Source: CALKYB01 sp964510575 (GTDB taxonomy: Bacteria > Bdellovibrionota_C > UBA2361 > SZUA-149 > CALKYB01). From it: a stretch of DNA of 64,000 nt. Both the position numbers and the translations under genes were made by a program. The stretch lies in contig CAZECN010000002.1 of the NCBI GenBank assembly GCA_964510575.1, positions 97,663-161,662 on the forward strand, given 5' to 3'. Shown here piece by piece: positions 35,236 through 43,438 of the stretch (position 1 is its first letter; every line of letters begins with the position of its first letter). The notes beneath the pieces were generated by a model. That model was not told the origin of the DNA, searched no databases, and saw nothing but the letters and a program-made list of their open reading frames with translations.

Positions 35236-36906
35236 ATGTCAGAAGAAAGTAAACCTAACAATTTCATCAAGACGATAATTGATAAAGATCTTGCTGAGAA
35301 TAAGAGCAAGCCAGTGGCGACCCGTTTTCCGCCGGAGCCAAATGGCTATCTTCATATTGGACACGCTAAATCTATTTGTTTGAATTTTGGTTTGGCTACT
35401 GAGTACTCGGGTACTTGTAATTTAAGGTTCGACGATAGTAATCCTGCTAAAGAAGATAACGAGTACGTTGAGTCGATTAAAGAAGACCTTAAGTGGCTTG
35501 GTTTTGAACCAGAGGAACGAGTCTATTTTGCTTCCGACTATTTTGAAGAGATGTACCAGCATGCTCTTAAACTAATTGAAGCTGGCAAGGCTTATGTCTG
35601 TAGTTTATCAGCTGAAGAAATGAGGGAGTATCGAGGAACTCTCACAGAGCCTGGCAAAGATAGCCCTTACCGAGAAAGATCCATCGAGGAAAATCTTGAT
35701 TTTTTTAAGCGAATGAAAGCTGGTGAGTTTGAAAAAGGCGAGCATTTGCTTAGAGCTAAAATTGATATGGCTTCTGGAAATATCAATTTAAGAGACCCGG
35801 CTTTGTATAGAATTAAAACAGCTTGTCACCATCATACCGGCAATGATTGGTCGATATACCCAATGTATGATTTTTGCCATTGCGTCTCAGATTCTATTGA
35901 AGGAATTACTTATTCTCTTTGTACTCTTGAGTTTGAAGATCATCGACCTCTTTATGACTGGATTTTAAATGAACTAGATATTCATCATCCTAGGCAGATA
36001 GAGTTTGCTCGCCTAAATCTTAACTACATGGTTTTGAGTAAGAGAAAGCTTTTAGAATTAGTTGAAGATAAGCATGTGGCAGGCTGGGATGATCCTCGCC
36101 TCCCTACTATTGCTGGTTTAAGAAGGCGAGGTTATACGGCAAAAGCTATTAGAAATTTTTGTGAGAGCATTGGAGTCGCTAAGGCTAACAGCACGGTCGA
36201 CATAGGTATGCTCGAATTTAGTTTGCGAGAGGACCTGAACCAAGTTGCTCAAAGACGAATGGTGGTTTCAGATCCAATAAAGCTCATAGTTGAAAATTAT
36301 CCTGAAGGAGAAATTGAAGAGCTAGACGCCGATAATAACCCAAATGATCCCGATGCTGGTAAAAGAAAGATTAAGTTCTCTAGAGAGCTCTGGATTGAAA
36401 GAGAAGATTTTTTAGAAGATGCCCCTAAAAAGTATTTTAGGCTGACACCTGGTAAGGAAGTAAGACTGGTCCACGCCTACTATGTGACCTGCACTGGTTT
36501 TGAGAAAGATGCTGATGGAAATGTGACAGAAGTACGCTGTACTTATGATCCCAGTACAAAAGGCGGTTGGTCTGAAGACAAAAGGAAAGTTAAGGGAACG
36601 ATTCATTGGGTATCTACTGAGGACGCCAAACCAATTACAGTAAATGAATATGATCGTTTATTTGCTGTAGAAAATCCCTCTGAAGGGGTAGAAGATTATA
36701 AAGAAAACATCAACCCAGACTCTTTGAAGGTGATTGAAGGTTGTCTAGCTGAAAGTTCTCTGTTGGAGTGTAAGGGAGGTACTCCCTACCAGTTTTTAAG
36801 ACAAGGTTACTTTTGTCTTGATGCTAAAGATAGTTCCTCTGGTAATTTGGTTTTTAACAAAACAATTGGTCTTAGAGATTCTTGGGCCAAGGCTAAATCC
36901 AAGTAG
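35236..36906 (+). CDS. glnS: Glutaminyl-tRNA synthetase
   Basis: Charges tRNA-Gln directly. 556 residues, class Ic. HIGH motif in PPEPNGYLHIGHAKSI; LRFDDSNPAKEDNEYVESI is the GlnRS-type (not GluRS) segment; the KMSKS loop appears as YMVLSKRKLL. The two C-terminal beta-barrel domains are present to the end. GlnS means this organism does not depend on GatCAB for Gln-tRNA, typical of Gamma/Betaproteobacteria and some other groups that acquired it. The next gene begins 10 bases downstream. Confidence 0.97.
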   Translation: MSEESKPNNFIKTIIDKDLAENKSKPVATRFPPEPNGYLHIGHAKSICLNFGLATEYSGTCNLRFDDSNPAKEDNEYVESIKEDLKWLGFEPEERVYFASDYFEEMYQHALKLIEAGKAYVCSLSAEEMREYRGTLTEPGKDSPYRERSIEENLDFFKRMKAGEFEKGEHLLRAKIDMASGNINLRDPALYRIKTACHHHTGNDWSIYPMYDFCHCVSDSIEGITYSLCTLEFEDHRPLYDWILNELDIHHPRQIEFARLNLNYMVLSKRKLLELVEDKHVAGWDDPRLPTIAGLRRRGYTAKAIRNFCESIGVAKANSTVDIGMLEFSLREDLNQVAQRRMVVSDPIKLIVENYPEGEIEELDADNNPNDPDAGKRKIKFSRELWIEREDFLEDAPKKYFRLTPGKEVRLVHAYYVTCTGFEKDADGNVTEVRCTYDPSTKGGWSEDKRKVKGTIHWVSTEDAKPITVNEYDRLFAVENPSEGVEDYKENINPDSLKVIEGCLAESSLLECKGGTPYQFLRQGYFCLDAKDSSSGNLVFNKTIGLRDSWAKAKSK

Positions 36907-36916
36907 AGGGTAAGCA

Positions 36917-37879
36917 TTGAGTATTAAGCAGTTTATTGATCACAACTATAGGCACTTTAATGCGGCAGCTTTAAAAAGTGCTTCTAAAGCCTACTGCGAG
37001 CACTTAAATAGTGGCGGAAAGATGTTTGTCTCGCTAGCCGGTGCGATGAGCACAGCTGAGCTGGGAATTACCCTAGCCGAAATGATTCGTCAGGATAAGG
37101 TTCATGGGATTTCTTGCACCGGAGCTAATCTAGAGGAAGATGTATTCAATTTAGTTGCCCATGATCTCTATGAGCGTATTCCTAACTACAGGAGTTTAAC
37201 AGCTGAAGACGAGATTGCGCTTCGCGACCGAGGAATGAATAGAGTTACTGATACTTGTATTCCTGAAGAAGAGGCGATGTTCAAGATAGACGCTCATCTG
37301 AGATCGCTTTGGCAAAAAGCTGAGCAGGAAGGAAAAAGATTTTTTCCTTATCAGTATATATATCAGCTAATTGAAAGTGGTGAATTGGAATTTCAAATTG
37401 ATCCAAAGAATAGCTGGGTTTTTGCTGCCGCAGAAAAGAATCTTCCTATATGGACTCCAGGCTGGGAAGACTCAACCACAGCAAACTCTTTTGTTGCTGA
37501 TGTGCTTCGAGGAGATCTTAAGTCTCACTCCGTAGTTAAAAGTGGCACGGAGCAAATGCAGTTTTTAATTGAGTGGTATCTTGAGGAATCAAAAGACAGT
37601 TCAATTGGTTTCTTTCAAATTGGTGGCGGTATTGCTGGAGATTTTCCAATTTGTGTAGTTCCTTTAATTCGGCAGGACTTAGGTAAGGGGGCTCCTTTCT
37701 GGGGATATTTCTGTCAAATCTCTGATAGCACTACTTCTTATGGTTCTTACAGTGGTGCTGTCCCCAATGAAAAGATTACATGGGAGAAACTGGATAAAGA
37801 TACCCCCAGTTTTATTATTGAATCTGATGCTACTATCGTGGCACCACTGATGTTCTCTTATATCCTAGAGAGTAGCTAA
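36917..37879 (+). CDS. Deoxyhypusine-synthase-like protein
   Basis: 320 residues, Pfam deoxyhypusine synthase family. Segments GGKMFVSLAGAMSTAELG, SCTGANLEEDVFNLVAHD and FFQIGGGIAGDFPICVVPLI follow the NAD-binding and spermidine sites. GAVPNEKITWEKL aligns with the eukaryotic GAxPDEAVSWGKI loop, so Lys291 is in place of the catalytic Lys. Bacteria have no eIF5A, so bacterial members are thought to transfer aminobutyl groups to putrescine (homospermidine-type products) or another acceptor; function here is inferred. The TTG start has GAGGG upstream. It follows glnS by 10 bases. Confidence 0.9.
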   Translation: MSIKQFIDHNYRHFNAAALKSASKAYCEHLNSGGKMFVSLAGAMSTAELGITLAEMIRQDKVHGISCTGANLEEDVFNLVAHDLYERIPNYRSLTAEDEIALRDRGMNRVTDTCIPEEEAMFKIDAHLRSLWQKAEQEGKRFFPYQYIYQLIESGELEFQIDPKNSWVFAAAEKNLPIWTPGWEDSTTANSFVADVLRGDLKSHSVVKSGTEQMQFLIEWYLEESKDSSIGFFQIGGGIAGDFPICVVPLIRQDLGKGAPFWGYFCQISDSTTSYGSYSGAVPNEKITWEKLDKDTPSFIIESDATIVAPLMFSYILESS

Positions 37880-37894
37880 ACTAAGGAAGTTGGA

Positions 37895-38959
37895 ATGAAC
37901 AATAAACTACCAATATCTTTTCTTTGTATCTCAGCGATTGCTTTAGCTAGTAACTTGGCTTTTGCTAAACCTGATAAAGCCGTAGCAAAAGCCGACAGGT
38001 TTGAAATTGAAGCTGGAGATATTAACTCAGACGGAACTGATGAATTAGTCTTCTTTGAAAAGTCTTCAGGGCAGATAAGTGTTGCAGGAAAGAAGGCAGG
38101 TAGTGAAGTCTTTTCAGTTGATCCGAAGATGACTGGAAAAGTCGAAGGGGTTTTTGATAAGCTGTTTGTTTCGGAAGGCACTGGAGATAAGCTTCAAGAT
38201 ATTATTCTCTCCCGGCCAGGAAGTAACGAGATACATCTAATTGATATTAATAAGGTTTCATCTACATCTTCTAAAAGCACCGAGCTATCTCCAGAGATTC
38301 TTGGGCTTTATACTCCGCCAGAATCAAGACTTTATTTCCAAAAAGAAGGTTTTGCTCTATTTCACCGTGTTCCTCATAGCTTTTGGCAAACTGGAAAGGT
38401 TGAGCAGTTAAGAGAAATTGCAGCGGGTAAAAAAACCGAACTCAAGCCACTTATGTTTGGTCGAAAGGAATATCCGCCAAAGACTTTCACTTGGAATGGT
38501 AAGCTTCATCTAGGCTACTATGTATATAAGAAAGGTCTTTTCGGAATGAAAGCAGCTGATGGTTCTAGTGGCAAGTTAGTTTTGGACATTGATCGTCGAG
38601 ATAATGTTCTTCCAGTAGACTTGGATAGAGATGGTTTCTCAGAAATCATTGCCTGGAATAATGGTGAAAGCTGTTTGGAGATTTCCTACTTCGGAAATAG
38701 ATTTGAAGGTATAATGCCCGCCACTAGAAAGGATAAAGTCTGCCTGACAAACAATGGAGCACCTGAAACTCTTGAGGAAACAGAAGAGTTGATGGTTTTA
38801 CGAGACAAGCAAGGCTATATTCTTACTGGTGTCGACCGTGATAAGGGAGAAGTTAAAATGTTCTTAAAAGGTCAAAAAGATGTGGTGGAATGTGCTACTG
38901 ATAAAAAACAAGATGTGAAGATTCAGTCTTGTGAACTACTTTCTTCCTTGAAGCTCTAG
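37895..38959 (+). CDS. Periplasmic FG-GAP/VCBS-like repeat protein, unknown function
   Basis: 354 residues with a clear signal peptide (cleaved after LASNLAFA, residue about 24). Two repeats carry the calcium-binding-like pattern D-x-D-x-D-G: GDINSDGTDELVFF (about 40-53) and VDLDRDGFSEIIAW (about 240-253), typical of beta-propeller FG-GAP blades. AAGGAAG at good spacing supports the ATG. It stands 15 bases after the deoxyhypusine-synthase-like gene, so one transcript is likely, though a shared function is not evident. Confidence 0.82.
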   Translation: MNNKLPISFLCISAIALASNLAFAKPDKAVAKADRFEIEAGDINSDGTDELVFFEKSSGQISVAGKKAGSEVFSVDPKMTGKVEGVFDKLFVSEGTGDKLQDIILSRPGSNEIHLIDINKVSSTSSKSTELSPEILGLYTPPESRLYFQKEGFALFHRVPHSFWQTGKVEQLREIAAGKKTELKPLMFGRKEYPPKTFTWNGKLHLGYYVYKKGLFGMKAADGSSGKLVLDIDRRDNVLPVDLDRDGFSEIIAWNNGESCLEISYFGNRFEGIMPATRKDKVCLTNNGAPETLEETEELMVLRDKQGYILTGVDRDKGEVKMFLKGQKDVVECATDKKQDVKIQSCELLSSLKL

Positions 38960-38965
38960 TCAGAA

Positions 38966-39934
38966 TTATAACCTATCTCCGGTAAGGAGATAGTTCTTAA
39001 CGTAGTCTGAAACACCTTCCTCAAGCGAGGTTAAATGCAGCTTGTGGCTTATGTCTGCAAGCTTGTCCATTTTAGCTTCGGTATAGTATTGATATTTATC
39101 TTGCAGGTGCTCGGGCATATCTACGTAGCGTATATTTGGCTCAAGCCCCATAGCTTCAAAGATAGCCAAGCCTAGATCTTTAAAGCTTCGGGCGTCACCA
39201 GTTCCCAAATTAAACAGTCCGTGAATCGCTTTGCTTTTGAGTAGTTCTGCTATTAAGGAAACGCAGTCCTTAACGTAAATAAAATCTCTTTTTTGCTCGC
39301 CATCTGCGTAGTCTTCTCGGTGAGACTTGAAAAGAGTCAGCTCCCCTGTCTCTCGAATCTGCTCAAAACCCTTATTGACCACGCTTTTCATGTCGCCTTT
39401 GTGATCTTCATTTGGGCCATAAACGTTAAAGAATTTAAGACCAACAATCTTGTCGAAATTGCGAGAGTCTTGTGCCCAAAGGTCGAACAGTTGCTTTGAG
39501 TAGCCGTAGACATTAAGTGGTCTGAGATCTTTTAACGAGTCCGTATCGTCTGAAAATCCCTGACTTCCATCACCATAAGTTGCCGCACTTGATGCATAGA
39601 TAAAGCGGTAATTTCTGGCAATAGCCCAGCGGGCTAGGTCTTTGCTGTAGTGAAAATTGTTGGAGATCATGTAGTCAGCGTCTCTCTCAGTAGTTGAAGA
39701 GCATGCCCCTAAATGTATGACCCCTGAGACTTTGTAGTTAAAGTCTTCATTTCGAATTCTTTCGATGAATACATCTTTATGAACGTAGTCGATAATTTCT
39801 TTGCCAACGAGATTCTGCCATTTCTCGGTAGAGCCGAGATTATCGACGACCAAGATATTAGTGATGCCCTTGCTGTTTAGGTGTCCAACAAGAGCGCTGC
39901 CGATGAACCCGGCTCCTCCGGTAACAATAATCAT
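38966..39934 (-). CDS. hldD: ADP-L-glycero-D-manno-heptose 6-epimerase
   Basis: 322 residues, short-chain dehydrogenase fold. MIIVTGGAGFIGSALV starts the NAD(P) site; HLGACSSTTERD, YASSAATYGDG and NVYGYSK (catalytic Tyr and Lys) match E. coli HldD closely, as do FFNVYGPNEDHKGDMKSVV and RDFIYVKD. It makes the ADP-heptose used in the LPS inner core, good evidence for an outer membrane with heptose LPS. The start overlaps the end of thrC by four bases, so it is translated with it. Confidence 0.95.
   Translation of the reverse strand: MIIVTGGAGFIGSALVGHLNSKGITNILVVDNLGSTEKWQNLVGKEIIDYVHKDVFIERIRNEDFNYKVSGVIHLGACSSTTERDADYMISNNFHYSKDLARWAIARNYRFIYASSAATYGDGSQGFSDDTDSLKDLRPLNVYGYSKQLFDLWAQDSRNFDKIVGLKFFNVYGPNEDHKGDMKSVVNKGFEQIRETGELTLFKSHREDYADGEQKRDFIYVKDCVSLIAELLKSKAIHGLFNLGTGDARSFKDLGLAIFEAMGLEPNIRYVDMPEHLQDKYQYYTEAKMDKLADISHKLHLTSLEEGVSDYVKNYLLTGDRL
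38973..38993 (+). terminator. Candidate terminator hairpin after the FG-GAP-like gene
   Basis: CTATCTCC-ggtaa-GGAGATAG, an 8-bp perfect stem followed by TTCTT. It lies 13 bases after the FG-GAP stop and inside the 3' end of the convergent hldD. The T-run is weak, so confidence is low. Confidence 0.4.
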
Positions 39935-41730
39935 TTGAATCCGTTGTATGCTTCTTCGAAAGCTTCAAGTGAAGCTTGGATTATGTCAGGTGATGTCCCA
40001 GTGCCCAAGGAATTATTTTCATTCTGACTAAGCTTTAACTGCGCAAAGACTACTGCATTGGTTCCACGGTTTCGGATATCAACCTTATAATCAGTTAGGC
40101 TAAAATTCATTTTATCCCGACCAGCAGCCCTAAGAGCATTGATCAGGGCATCTACTGGTCCAACTCCTTCTCCTTTTCCTTCTAGTTCTTCCCCAGAAAT
40201 AGAAATCTTAACGGAAGCTTGAGGTTTTTTGTCTTTTTCAGTGAGCACCTGAAAATCTAGGACTTTTAAAGTTTTTTCCTTATCTGCCTCCGGAGCTTCA
40301 AGTACATCTTGAGCAACGTCCTGTAGGTCAGAAAAGCTAACTGTTTTGCCTTTTGCTAAAAAGCCTTCAACTATTGTTTTAATTCTAGCGATACTTTGCT
40401 TATCCCAGACAGTCTCAAAGTATTTAAGTAAGGCTTTTTCTATCTCTTGTTCAGAAGGAATTTTGTCAAAAACAACTTCGTCTTTTTCAGTAAAGGAAAC
40501 AGTTTTTCCTTCAAAGAATTTCCCTTCGTAAAGAGAAAGGAAATTCTCAACTTCAGGGTAGATAGTAGGAGGCTTGATAGCTATCTTAAGTATAGTGGTT
40601 GGATCTTTTAGCCCGCCGCCAGTTAGAACCGCGACCACCTTTTTACCAGCATAGCGACCATTTTTCCCTTCTTTAATCAGGGTGGCAACGCTTGAAGCAC
40701 AACTGGCTTCTACGAACAGACCCTCTTCTTTAGAGAGACGATACTGAGCCTCAAGCATTTCAGTGTCAGTCAAAGCATCTGCATAGCCGCCTGTGCTGTA
40801 TATAGCGTCTAGTGCCTTTACTCCATCCAGTGGGTTTCCAATACCAATCGCACCAGCAAGAGTGTTCACGCTAGCTAGTGGTTCGATTGTTTTGATGCCT
40901 TTATTGAAACTGTTTACTACTGGACAAGCGCCTGAGGCTTGAGTTCCAACTAGCTCTGGAGCACGGTCAACAAAGCCTAGTTCCCTGTATTCCTTGAAGC
41001 CTTTGGCATAAGCCGCCATGTTGGTGCCGCAACCGATTGGTACGATGATCGCATCCGGTATTTCAAAAAACATTTGGTCGAGCAGCTCAAACGCTGCTGT
41101 TTTATGACCTTCAACTCGGTAAGCATAGTCACCAGCAAGATAGAAGCCTAGTTGTTCGGCAACAGTGCGGGCCATTCTAGCTGCATCACTGTAGGTTCCT
41201 TTAACTTGGACTATACGCCCGCCATAAGCGATCGACTGAGAAATTTTTGAAGCAGGTGTGTCCTCTGGAACGAAAATAAAACACGGTAACTGAGCCGCCG
41301 CTGCGTAACAGGAGCAAGAAGCTGCCATGTTTCCCGTAGAGGCAACTGTGATAGCTGGCACTCCTAGTTCTTTGGCTACTGTTAGTTCAACTGCAGAACC
41401 ACGGTCTTTAAAAGAGCCAGTAGGGTTTTGAGATTCAAGTTTGAAGTGAAGGTCAATGCCAAGAGATGGTCCAATAACTTTGCTTTTGATAAGCGGAGTC
41501 GAACCTTCTTTTAAAGATATAAACTGACCGTGGTCTCTAACCGGCATAAGGGGCAGGTATTTAGAGACGTAGGGGGGAGAGCTTCGGAAGTATTCCTCAT
41601 TGATTGAGGATTTAACCTGCTCAAGATCCATTACAACTTCCCAAGGATTGTCTCCGGTGTAGACAAAACCTTCCGCAGTCACTTCTTTTCTAGTGACGAA
41701 GTCTATTAGTTTATAAAGATCCTGAGCCAT
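39931..41730 (-). CDS. thrC: Threonine synthase fused to a LeuA-type regulatory (dimer) domain
   Basis: 599 residues against 350-490 for usual threonine synthases. Residues 1-385 are the PLP fold: STPLIKSKVIG, Schiff-base Lys108 in QNPTGSFKDRGS, VASTGNMAASCS, and the cofactor Gly loop IIVPIGCGTNMAA; VLTGGGLKDP closes it. Residues about 426-480 resemble the linker subdomain of isopropylmalate synthase (IVEGFLAKGKTVSFSDLQD). Residues about 486-598 are a full LeuA allosteric domain: VLDFQV, GKGEGVGPVDALINALR (signature GxGxGPVDA, 520-528), LTDYKVDIRNRGTNA and GTGTSPDIIQASLEAF. In LeuA this domain binds leucine (in citramalate synthase, isoleucine). Threonine is the precursor of isoleucine, so feedback by a branched-chain amino acid is the obvious guess. 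Neighbours are hldD (overlap) and ilvC upstream. Confidence 0.93.
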   Translation of the reverse strand: MAQDLYKLIDFVTRKEVTAEGFVYTGDNPWEVVMDLEQVKSSINEEYFRSSPPYVSKYLPLMPVRDHGQFISLKEGSTPLIKSKVIGPSLGIDLHFKLESQNPTGSFKDRGSAVELTVAKELGVPAITVASTGNMAASCSCYAAAAQLPCFIFVPEDTPASKISQSIAYGGRIVQVKGTYSDAARMARTVAEQLGFYLAGDYAYRVEGHKTAAFELLDQMFFEIPDAIIVPIGCGTNMAAYAKGFKEYRELGFVDRAPELVGTQASGACPVVNSFNKGIKTIEPLASVNTLAGAIGIGNPLDGVKALDAIYSTGGYADALTDTEMLEAQYRLSKEEGLFVEASCASSVATLIKEGKNGRYAGKKVVAVLTGGGLKDPTTILKIAIKPPTIYPEVENFLSLYEGKFFEGKTVSFTEKDEVVFDKIPSEQEIEKALLKYFETVWDKQSIARIKTIVEGFLAKGKTVSFSDLQDVAQDVLEAPEADKEKTLKVLDFQVLTEKDKKPQASVKISISGEELEGKGEGVGPVDALINALRAAGRDKMNFSLTDYKVDIRNRGTNAVVFAQLKLSQNENNSLGTGTSPDIIQASLEAFEEAYNGFK

Positions 41731-41744
41731 GGTTCGAAGCGTAA

Positions 41745-41780
41745 AAGACCAGGGTGTTTAACCAAAAACACCCTGGTCTT
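41745..41780 (-). terminator. Rho-independent terminator after ilvC
   Basis: A 15-bp perfect stem (AAGACCAGGGTGTTT at 41745-41759 and its complement at 41766-41780) with a 6-base loop. Read leftward it is followed by TTTTAC. It ends the ilvB-ilvN-ilvC transcript and separates it from thrC, which must have its own promoter or partial read-through. Confidence 0.85.
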
Positions 41781-41831
41781 GTTTAAAGCCTATCTCGATA
41801 CGTTTAAAGAAACGACGAAAAGGGCCCGGTG

Positions 41832-42893
41832 CTAGGTTGCCGGTCGAAGCTTTCTAACCTGAGCCCCAGCTTTCCAAAGCTCAGACTCCCTGATTTCTTT
41901 AAGCTCTTCTTCGAGCTTAACTCGGTAGTCTGGCTTACTGTTAGCGTCAATTGTTACTTGAGCTTCTCGCCCATCAGCTACTTGGTCATAGAGGTCTACG
42001 AACACTGGAGCTACAGCGTCTCTGAACTTGTGTCTCCAGTCCAAAGCACCGCGCTGAGCAGTAGTTGAACAGTTGGCATACATCCAGTCCATTCCGTTCT
42101 CGCCAACGAGTGGAACAAGACTTTGAGTTAGCTCTTCAACAGTTTCATTGAAAGCTTCACTTGGACTATGGCCTCTTTTTCGTAGTTCAGAATACTGAGC
42201 TTCAATCATTCCAGCCAAGGCTCCCATTAGAACGCCTCTTTCACCAACTAGGTCACTGAAAACTTCTTTCTCAAAAGTAGTTTCAAATAGGTAACCAGAA
42301 CCAACTCCGATACCATAAGCAATAGCTTTCTCTTTGGCATTTCCAGTGGCGTCTTGGAATATAGCGTAGCTAGAGTTAATTCCTTTACCCTGTTCAAACA
42401 GTCTTCGAACACTAGTTCCTGAACCTTTTGGTGCAACTAGAACAACGTCAACGTCCGTAGGTGGCACAATGCTTGTCTTCTCTTTGTATGTGCAGCCAAA
42501 GCCGTGAGAGAAATACAAAGTTTTCCCTGCAGAAAGTCTTTCTTTAATTGTAGGCCAGGCAGCAATCTGTCCAGCGTCTGATAAAAGATTACAAAGGAAG
42601 GTTCCTTTTTCACAGGCTTCTTCAATCGTGAACAAATCTTTACCTTCAGTAAATCCATCCTTAACAGCTTTGTCCCAGGACTCAGAAGGTTTTCTTTGCC
42701 CAACAATTACGTTGAAACCGTTATCTCTTAGGTTAAGAGCTTGAGCAGGTCCTTGAACTCCGTAACCAAGGATTGCGATTACTTCGTCCTTTAAGATATC
42801 CCTAGCTTTGTCCAGAGAGAACTCGTCACGAGTAACTACTGTTTCTTCAATTTCACCGAACTTTAGCTTTGCCATTTTGTCTTCATTCTCCAT
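41832..42893 (-). CDS. ilvC: Ketol-acid reductoisomerase
   Basis: Isomerises and reduces acetolactate or acetohydroxybutyrate with NADPH in valine/isoleucine synthesis. 353 residues, class I length. Rossmann loop ILGYGVQGPAQALNLRDNG; the cofactor loop VGQRKPSESWDKA keeps Arg and Ser that favour NADPH. Metal and substrate residues: SHGFGCTY, APKGSG, DLVGERGVLMGALAGMIEAQ. Two in-frame ATGs compete (residues 1 and 6); MAKLKFG at the second is the family's usual beginning, with GGAG 12 bases before it, so the true protein may be 348 residues. It follows ilvN by 14 bases. Confidence 0.96.
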   Translation of the reverse strand: MENEDKMAKLKFGEIEETVVTRDEFSLDKARDILKDEVIAILGYGVQGPAQALNLRDNGFNVIVGQRKPSESWDKAVKDGFTEGKDLFTIEEACEKGTFLCNLLSDAGQIAAWPTIKERLSAGKTLYFSHGFGCTYKEKTSIVPPTDVDVVLVAPKGSGTSVRRLFEQGKGINSSYAIFQDATGNAKEKAIAYGIGVGSGYLFETTFEKEVFSDLVGERGVLMGALAGMIEAQYSELRKRGHSPSEAFNETVEELTQSLVPLVGENGMDWMYANCSTTAQRGALDWRHKFRDAVAPVFVDLYDQVADGREAQVTIDANSKPDYRVKLEEELKEIRESELWKAGAQVRKLRPAT

Positions 42894-42907
42894 GATGTTT
42901 AATAAAA

Positions 42908-43423
42908 CTAGTTGTCTAGATAACGCTCTCCAGCAACACGTTTTCCTTTTAAAAGGGCAACACGCCCTGAGCGAATAAACTCTTCAACCCCATAAGGTTC
43001 TAGTAAAAGGTTCAGAGCAGAAATTTCCTGGTCGGTGCCAGTCACTTCCACAATTAACCGTTCATTGTCCCCATACGAAATCGAAGCATTATACCTGTTT
43101 GTAAGATCTTCAATTTCAGACCTCTTCTCAGAAGAGTCTGTTGCAACCTTAATTAAAGCCACTTCTCTAAAAACCAGGTGACTATTTCTGCAGACATAGG
43201 CGTCTACCACTTCAATCACCCTGCGCATTTGTTTGACCACAATGTCAGCAAGATCTTTTTCGGTCTCGACAACGATAGTGAATCTAGAAATTCCTTTCTT
43301 TTCTGTTTCAGATACTGAAAGGCTTTCAATGTTAATTTTTCGTCTAGTGAACAGTCCGGTAATTCGGTGTAAAACACCTGGGCTGTTCTCAGTAATTGCT
43401 GTGAATGTAAAAAACTGTGCCAT
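42908..43423 (-). CDS. ilvN: Acetolactate synthase regulatory (small) subunit
   Basis: 171 residues. The N-terminal ACT domain (residues about 5-75) reads TFTAITENSPGVLHRITGLFTRRKINIESLSV in two parts (ENSPGVLHRITGLFTRR and INIESLSV), the valine-binding site of IlvH/IlvN. The C-terminal ferredoxin-like domain has ALIKVATD and the GVEEFIRSGRVALL end. It activates the catalytic subunit and gives feedback inhibition by valine. It begins 15 bases after ilvB. Confidence 0.96.
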   Translation of the reverse strand: MAQFFTFTAITENSPGVLHRITGLFTRRKINIESLSVSETEKKGISRFTIVVETEKDLADIVVKQMRRVIEVVDAYVCRNSHLVFREVALIKVATDSSEKRSEIEDLTNRYNASISYGDNERLIVEVTGTDQEISALNLLLEPYGVEEFIRSGRVALLKGKRVAGERYLDN

Positions 43424-43438
43424 CTCTCAACCCCTCCG

